This document shows, piece after piece, positions 60,144 to 64,000 of a stretch of 64,000 bases of DNA. The translations under genes and the position numbers were made by a program. Position 1 is the stretch's first letter. Each line of letters starts with the position of its first letter. The notes under the pieces were generated by a model. The model did not search any database. It worked only from the letters and a program-made list of their open reading frames with translations, and was not told the DNA's origin. This stretch comes from Candidatus Pseudobacter hemicellulosilyticus (GTDB lineage: Bacteria; Bacteroidota; Bacteroidia; Chitinophagales; Chitinophagaceae), in assembly GCA_029202545.1 (NCBI GenBank), contig CP119311.1:3534001-3598000 (forward strand), read 5' to 3'.

Positions 60144-63100
60144 ATGAAAGTAACTTTTAACCCACGTACGCAATTTTTTGCCTGTTCCTTTCTGCTATTT
60201 CTGCTCACCTGCTTCAGTTCCAACGCCTGGTCTCAGAACCGGATCACCGTAAAAGGTACCGTCAAGGCCCAGAATGGAACCATCCTTTCCAATGCTACCG
60301 TCCAGGTAGTAGGGGGCAGTATTTCCCGCACAACGGACAGCATAGGTGCGTACTCCATCCTGGTGCCCATAGGCGGCGCCCTTGAGTTTTCTTATGTAGG
60401 CTATTTTACCCGTAGTATTAAGGTCACCAGTCCTGAATTGAATGTGATCCTGGAAGAGAACCCCAACTACCTCAGCGATGTGGTGGTGGTAGGGTACGGC
60501 CGGCAGAAGCTGCCCACCGTTACCGGGGCCATCGGGGTCATCTCGGGGAAGGACCTGACCCAGTCGCCCGTGGCCAATATCACCAATATGCTGGTGGGCC
60601 GCACGGCGGGCGTCAGTGGTATCCAGGCCAGTGGTGAACCTGGTCTGAACAATACCACTATCCGCATCCGCGGGGTGGCCACCCTTAACGGACAGGACCC
60701 CCTGATCGTTATTGACGGTATCCAGCAACCGGCCGAGCAGCCCTACATCGTGCTCAACGCCATGGACGCCTCAGAAATTGAAAGCATCAGCGTACTGAAG
60801 GACGCCTCCGCCACGGCCGTATACGGTATCCGCGGCGCCAACGGCGTTATCATTGTCACCACCAAACGCGGCCGCCTCAACAAACCCCGTTTCTCCTTCT
60901 CGGCCAACCAGGGTTTTACCAAAGCAGCCTCGCTGTTTGAAACGGTGGGCTCTTACCAGTTTGCACAGCTCCGTAATGAAGCGGTGCGCAACGCACAGGC
61001 GGCGGGCGACCAGGCCTATAACTACCTGCTCTTCACGGATGACGAGCTCTGGAAGTTCCAGAACAACCGGGATTACACGCCGGCCGAAGTGGATGCCATG
61101 ACCTTCCTGAAACCGGAACAGCAGGCGGCCCTCAAGAACAGCCCGGCCCTCTACTATACTGATAACAATTATTATGAAGAGGTATTCGGTGGTACCGGCC
61201 GTCAGCAGCAGTATAACCTGAACGTATCCGGTGGTACTTCCAAAGTGAAGTATTTCACCTCGCTGGGTTTCTTCCAGCAGGATGGTATCCTCAATGCTAC
61301 CAACTACGCCAGCGCCAATACCAACCCCAATTACAAGCGGTATAATTTCCGCTCCAATTTTGATATCGATGTCTTCAGGAACTTCCAGCTGACCTTTAAC
61401 CTGGGCGGCCAGTCGGCCGTGAACAGGGTAGTAGGTTCCGGTGGTTCTTCTGATTTTGCTAACCGTTACCAGGCCATTATCCAGGGCATCCTGGAAGGCA
61501 GTCCCTTTGCCGGTCCCGGCATTGTGGATGGTAAACTGGTGACCGGTTATATAGGTACTGCCGGCGATGCCACCAATCCGCTCGGCAATAAAGGGGGCAG
61601 TGGTTCTTCGCCCAATGCCAGCCTGTATACCGGCGGTACCCGCACCGTATACAGTACTACGCTGACCAGCGCCGTAACCCTGAAACACAAAATGGGTTAC
61701 CTGACCAATGGGCTGGAATCCCATGTAACGGTAGCCTATGACGATAGCTACGCCAAGGGTTTTGTTCGAACCAACAGTGTACCTACCTACCAGGCGATGC
61801 GCGATCCGGCCAACCCGCTCAATATCTTATTTATCGGCGGTCAGGTGAACTCCACCTACACTGCCGATAACCAGGGCAACAGCTCCTGGCGCAAACTCTA
61901 TGTGGAAGCCGGCGCCAACTACAACCGTAGTTTTGGTGATCATAACGTATCCGGTCTGTTCCTGGCCAACGCCCAGCGTTACACGGCTGCCAATAATGAT
62001 GGTAATGCGCAGACCTTTAACACCCCTTCCGGCCTGATGGGCCTGGTAGGCCGCGCCACTTATAATTTTAAGGAGCGCTACATGGCCGAGTTCAATATGG
62101 GCCTGAACGGTACAGAGAACTTTGCTACCGGTCGCCGTTTTGGTTATTTCCCCGCCGTGTCCGGTGGCTGGATACTCAGCAATGAATCTTTCTGGCCGGA
62201 GAACAAATGGATCACCTGGGCTAAGTTCCGTGGTTCCTATGGTGAGGTAGGTAATGACCAGATCGGTGGTCGCAGGTATCTCTACCTGCCCAATACCTGG
62301 TCTACCAGCAGCTCCGGTTACTGGTTCGGCAACAGCAATGGTTCCAGCAATAACCCCAGCTTCTCCGGCGCCTCCGAGTCCGCACTGGGTAATCCTGAAG
62401 TGACCTGGGAACGCGCACAGAAGACCAACCTCTCCATGGAGATGCGTTTTGTGAAAGACAAGCTGACCTTCACCGGTTCCTGGTTCCAGGAAAAACGTAA
62501 TGATATCCTGGTGACCTCCGGCATTGTGCCCGCCACCTATGGCGTATCCCAAAGCCAGACCCCGCCGCTCAACCTGGGCCGGGTATCCAATAAAGGTTTT
62601 GAGATCGAGCTGGGCTGGACCGATGAGATCGGCGCTGTCAGCTATTTCGTCAAAGGCAACTATTCTTTTGCCCGCAACAAGATTGAATACCGCGCTGAAG
62701 CACCCTATCCCTATCCCTGGATGAACGAGACCGGTTATGCTATCGGTCAGTACAAAGGGCTGCTTACAGATGGGTTCTACAATACAGTAGAAGAACTGAA
62801 CAACAGGCCGTATAATAAATACAGCGCCAATGCGCGCCTGGGAGATCTGAAATATGTGGATGTGAACGGTGATGGGTTTATTGACGACCAGGACCGCGTA
62901 CCCATCGGCTATTCCAACCTGCCGCAGGTGGCCTATAACCTGACCATTGGTTTCTCCTACAAAGGGTTTGACGTAAATGCACTCTTCATTGGCACCGCCA
63001 AAGGTTCTTTCCCGCAATCCGGTTATGTGCTCAGCACACCCTTTGCCAAGAACGTAGGCGCTGTCATGCAGTATATGTATGATGGTCGCTGGACCCCCGA

Positions 63101-63437
63101 GAAATATGCCGCCGGTCAGGCTGCCACCTATCCCGCTATCTCTTTCAGCGGTGGCCAGGCCAACAATACCATGAGCAATTTCTGGCTGAAACCGAACGAT
63201 TTCAAAAGGCTGAAGAACCTGGAGATCGGTTATACTTTCCAGCCGGGTACTTCCTTCATGAAACGCGCCAGCATCCAGGGTATCAGGCTCTATGCCAACG
63301 GTAATAACCTGCTCACCTGGGATTATGACGTGCAGGAGGGCATTGACCCTGAACAGGCCGATACCGGCAAGAACAGCATGGGTTACCTGTTCCCCCTCAC
63401 CCGGACCTTCAACTTTGGCGTAAGCGTTCAGTTCTAA
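60144..63437 (+). CDS. SusC-like TonB-dependent receptor of the HTCS locus
   Basis: The protein of about 1097 aa has a signal peptide (FLLFLLTCFSSNAWSQ), a carboxypeptidase-regulatory-like domain (VKGTVKAQNGTILSNATVQV; FSYVGYFTRSI), the SusC plug (VVVVGYGRQKLPTVTGAIGV; SISVLKDASATAVYGIRGAN) and the barrel with the C-terminal strand TFNFGVSVQF. There is no STN domain, consistent with HTCS rather than sigma/FecR control. ATG 60144 is preferred; an in-frame TTG at 60126 gives six extra residues. A SusD gene starts 9 nt downstream. Substrate unknown, expected to be an oligosaccharide. Confidence 0.95.
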   Translation: MKVTFNPRTQFFACSFLLFLLTCFSSNAWSQNRITVKGTVKAQNGTILSNATVQVVGGSISRTTDSIGAYSILVPIGGALEFSYVGYFTRSIKVTSPELNVILEENPNYLSDVVVVGYGRQKLPTVTGAIGVISGKDLTQSPVANITNMLVGRTAGVSGIQASGEPGLNNTTIRIRGVATLNGQDPLIVIDGIQQPAEQPYIVLNAMDASEIESISVLKDASATAVYGIRGANGVIIVTTKRGRLNKPRFSFSANQGFTKAASLFETVGSYQFAQLRNEAVRNAQAAGDQAYNYLLFTDDELWKFQNNRDYTPAEVDAMTFLKPEQQAALKNSPALYYTDNNYYEEVFGGTGRQQQYNLNVSGGTSKVKYFTSLGFFQQDGILNATNYASANTNPNYKRYNFRSNFDIDVFRNFQLTFNLGGQSAVNRVVGSGGSSDFANRYQAIIQGILEGSPFAGPGIVDGKLVTGYIGTAGDATNPLGNKGGSGSSPNASLYTGGTRTVYSTTLTSAVTLKHKMGYLTNGLESHVTVAYDDSYAKGFVRTNSVPTYQAMRDPANPLNILFIGGQVNSTYTADNQGNSSWRKLYVEAGANYNRSFGDHNVSGLFLANAQRYTAANNDGNAQTFNTPSGLMGLVGRATYNFKERYMAEFNMGLNGTENFATGRRFGYFPAVSGGWILSNESFWPENKWITWAKFRGSYGEVGNDQIGGRRYLYLPNTWSTSSSGYWFGNSNGSSNNPSFSGASESALGNPEVTWERAQKTNLSMEMRFVKDKLTFTGSWFQEKRNDILVTSGIVPATYGVSQSQTPPLNLGRVSNKGFEIELGWTDEIGAVSYFVKGNYSFARNKIEYRAEAPYPYPWMNETGYAIGQYKGLLTDGFYNTVEELNNRPYNKYSANARLGDLKYVDVNGDGFIDDQDRVPIGYSNLPQVAYNLTIGFSYKGFDVNALFIGTAKGSFPQSGYVLSTPFAKNVGAVMQYMYDGRWTPEKYAAGQAATYPAISFSGGQANNTMSNFWLKPNDFKRLKNLEIGYTFQPGTSFMKRASIQGIRLYANGNNLLTWDYDVQEGIDPEQADTGKNSMGYLFPLTRTFNFGVSVQF

Positions 63438-63446
63438 CCCTTAAAA

Positions 63447-64000
63447 ATGATTGCAATGAAATACAAATCACTCCTTATAGTACTTGGACTGTCCGCCGGC
63501 CTGGTGGGTTGTGAAAAGGAATTCCTGCAGATGCCGCTGTCCAGTACCACTACCATTGATTCTGTTTTTTCCACTACTATCAAAGCGCAGGGGGCTGTCG
63601 CCAATGCATACAGGACCAACCTGTCGCAGGGCCTGCCTGCTTTCAATAACTGGGATGCCATGGTGCAGGAAAACCTGAGTGGCAGCATGAACTACGGCTT
63701 TGGCTGGACCCTGGCCAAGAATATTGTGCTCAACGGCCTGGCCGCAGCCAATATGAATGAGGACATGCAGGGCTATGCCAGTAATTTCCCGCCCATCCGC
63801 CAGGCCTACCTGGTGAAAGAGAATATTGACCAGGTCGCTGATATGTCCGCCGGCGATAAATCTGTTATCAAAGCAGAGATGCAGATGCTGGTGGCTTACC
63901 GCTACACGCAGATGATGATCATCTACGGCGGCGTGCCCATTGTCAGCAAGGCTTTCAGCGCCAATGAAGATCCTTCGGTGCCCCGCAACTCCGTACGCGC
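63447..64000 (+). CDS. SusD-like lipoprotein, cut by the window end
   Basis: ATG 63447 opens a frame of 184 codons without a stop to the end of the window. The signal ends GLSAGLVGC (Cys22) and the mature start EKEFLQMPLS is typical of RagB/SusD proteins. Further on come AVANAYRTNL and EMQMLVAYRYTQMMIIYGGV, then PIVSKAF, the TPR region of the family. It would pair with the SusC just upstream. The C-terminal motif lies beyond the window. Confidence 0.92.
   Translation, partial: MIAMKYKSLLIVLGLSAGLVGCEKEFLQMPLSSTTTIDSVFSTTIKAQGAVANAYRTNLSQGLPAFNNWDAMVQENLSGSMNYGFGWTLAKNIVLNGLAAANMNEDMQGYASNFPPIRQAYLVKENIDQVADMSAGDKSVIKAEMQMLVAYRYTQMMIIYGGVPIVSKAFSANEDPSVPRNSVR

Overview
The window looks like chromosomal DNA from a Bacteroidota species, most likely family Chitinophagaceae (Chitinophaga and relatives). 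The evidence is three loci with SusC/SusD or other TonB-dependent receptors, a FecI/FecR sigma/anti-sigma pair, a hybrid two-component system (HTCS) regulator, a GldA/GldFG-type ABC system, promoters of the Bacteroidota type (TTTG, 18-19 nt, TAnnTTTG) and many lipoproteins. The genus assignment is inference.

Layout. 1-5.2 kb: two tandem TlpA-like thioredoxins (the first broken by a one-base frameshift), a SufR-like regulator divergent from a Mn-type superoxide dismutase with a perfect palindrome between them, an FMN reductase and a GH43 glycosidase. 5.4-12.4 kb: ECF sigma, FecR, SusC and SusD. 12.5-15.9 kb: a GldA-like ATPase and a fused GldF-GldG protein. 16.0-31.6 kb: the most unusual region. 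An RND pump diverges from a tightly packed operon of a small HTH protein, a 140-aa cysteine-containing exported peptide, a beta-propeller lipoprotein, a CxxC lipoprotein, a LanC-like protein without the usual zinc motifs, three glycosyltransferases of different families, and a complete periplasmic-adaptor/RND/TolC exporter. The HTH gene and the peptide gene each carry the same upstream module: a dyad with a TAATA centre, then a conserved T-rich block, then the start codon 42-43 nt after that block begins. I propose this as an undescribed or poorly described system for modifying, probably glycosylating, and exporting a peptide.

31.9-39.4 kb: a sodium/solute symporter, a PchR-type AraC regulator with phased direct repeats, a TonB receptor plus lipoprotein pair resembling xenosiderophore uptake, and a Crp/Fnr-type regulator. 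39.4-48.2 kb: a GAF histidine kinase and then an AT-richer, patchy defence island with a decayed metallo-beta-lactamase gene, a 1382-aa Mrr-like nuclease/NACHT STAND protein (Avs-like), an AbiEi/AbiEii toxin-antitoxin pair with a 31-bp palindrome, and integrase debris beside a tRNA-Cys gene. 48.2-55.4 kb: housekeeping genes (nucleoside phosphorylase, dapF, CorA, Nudix), a small zinc-ribbon protein, an OmpR-type two-component system with an 11-bp-period repeat, and a LacI regulator. 55.8-64 kb: an HTCS regulator, a SusC and the start of a SusD, with three TTTACCCCCT repeats between the HTCS and SusC genes.

A dispersed 15-bp repeat, GGTTCGTCCCAAAAA, occurs eight times in both orientations. Six copies are intergenic, one overlaps a stop codon, and one lies inside the fecR reading frame. 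I cannot assign it to a known element. One inverted pair right after the lacI stop codon resembles the ends of a 150-bp miniature element.
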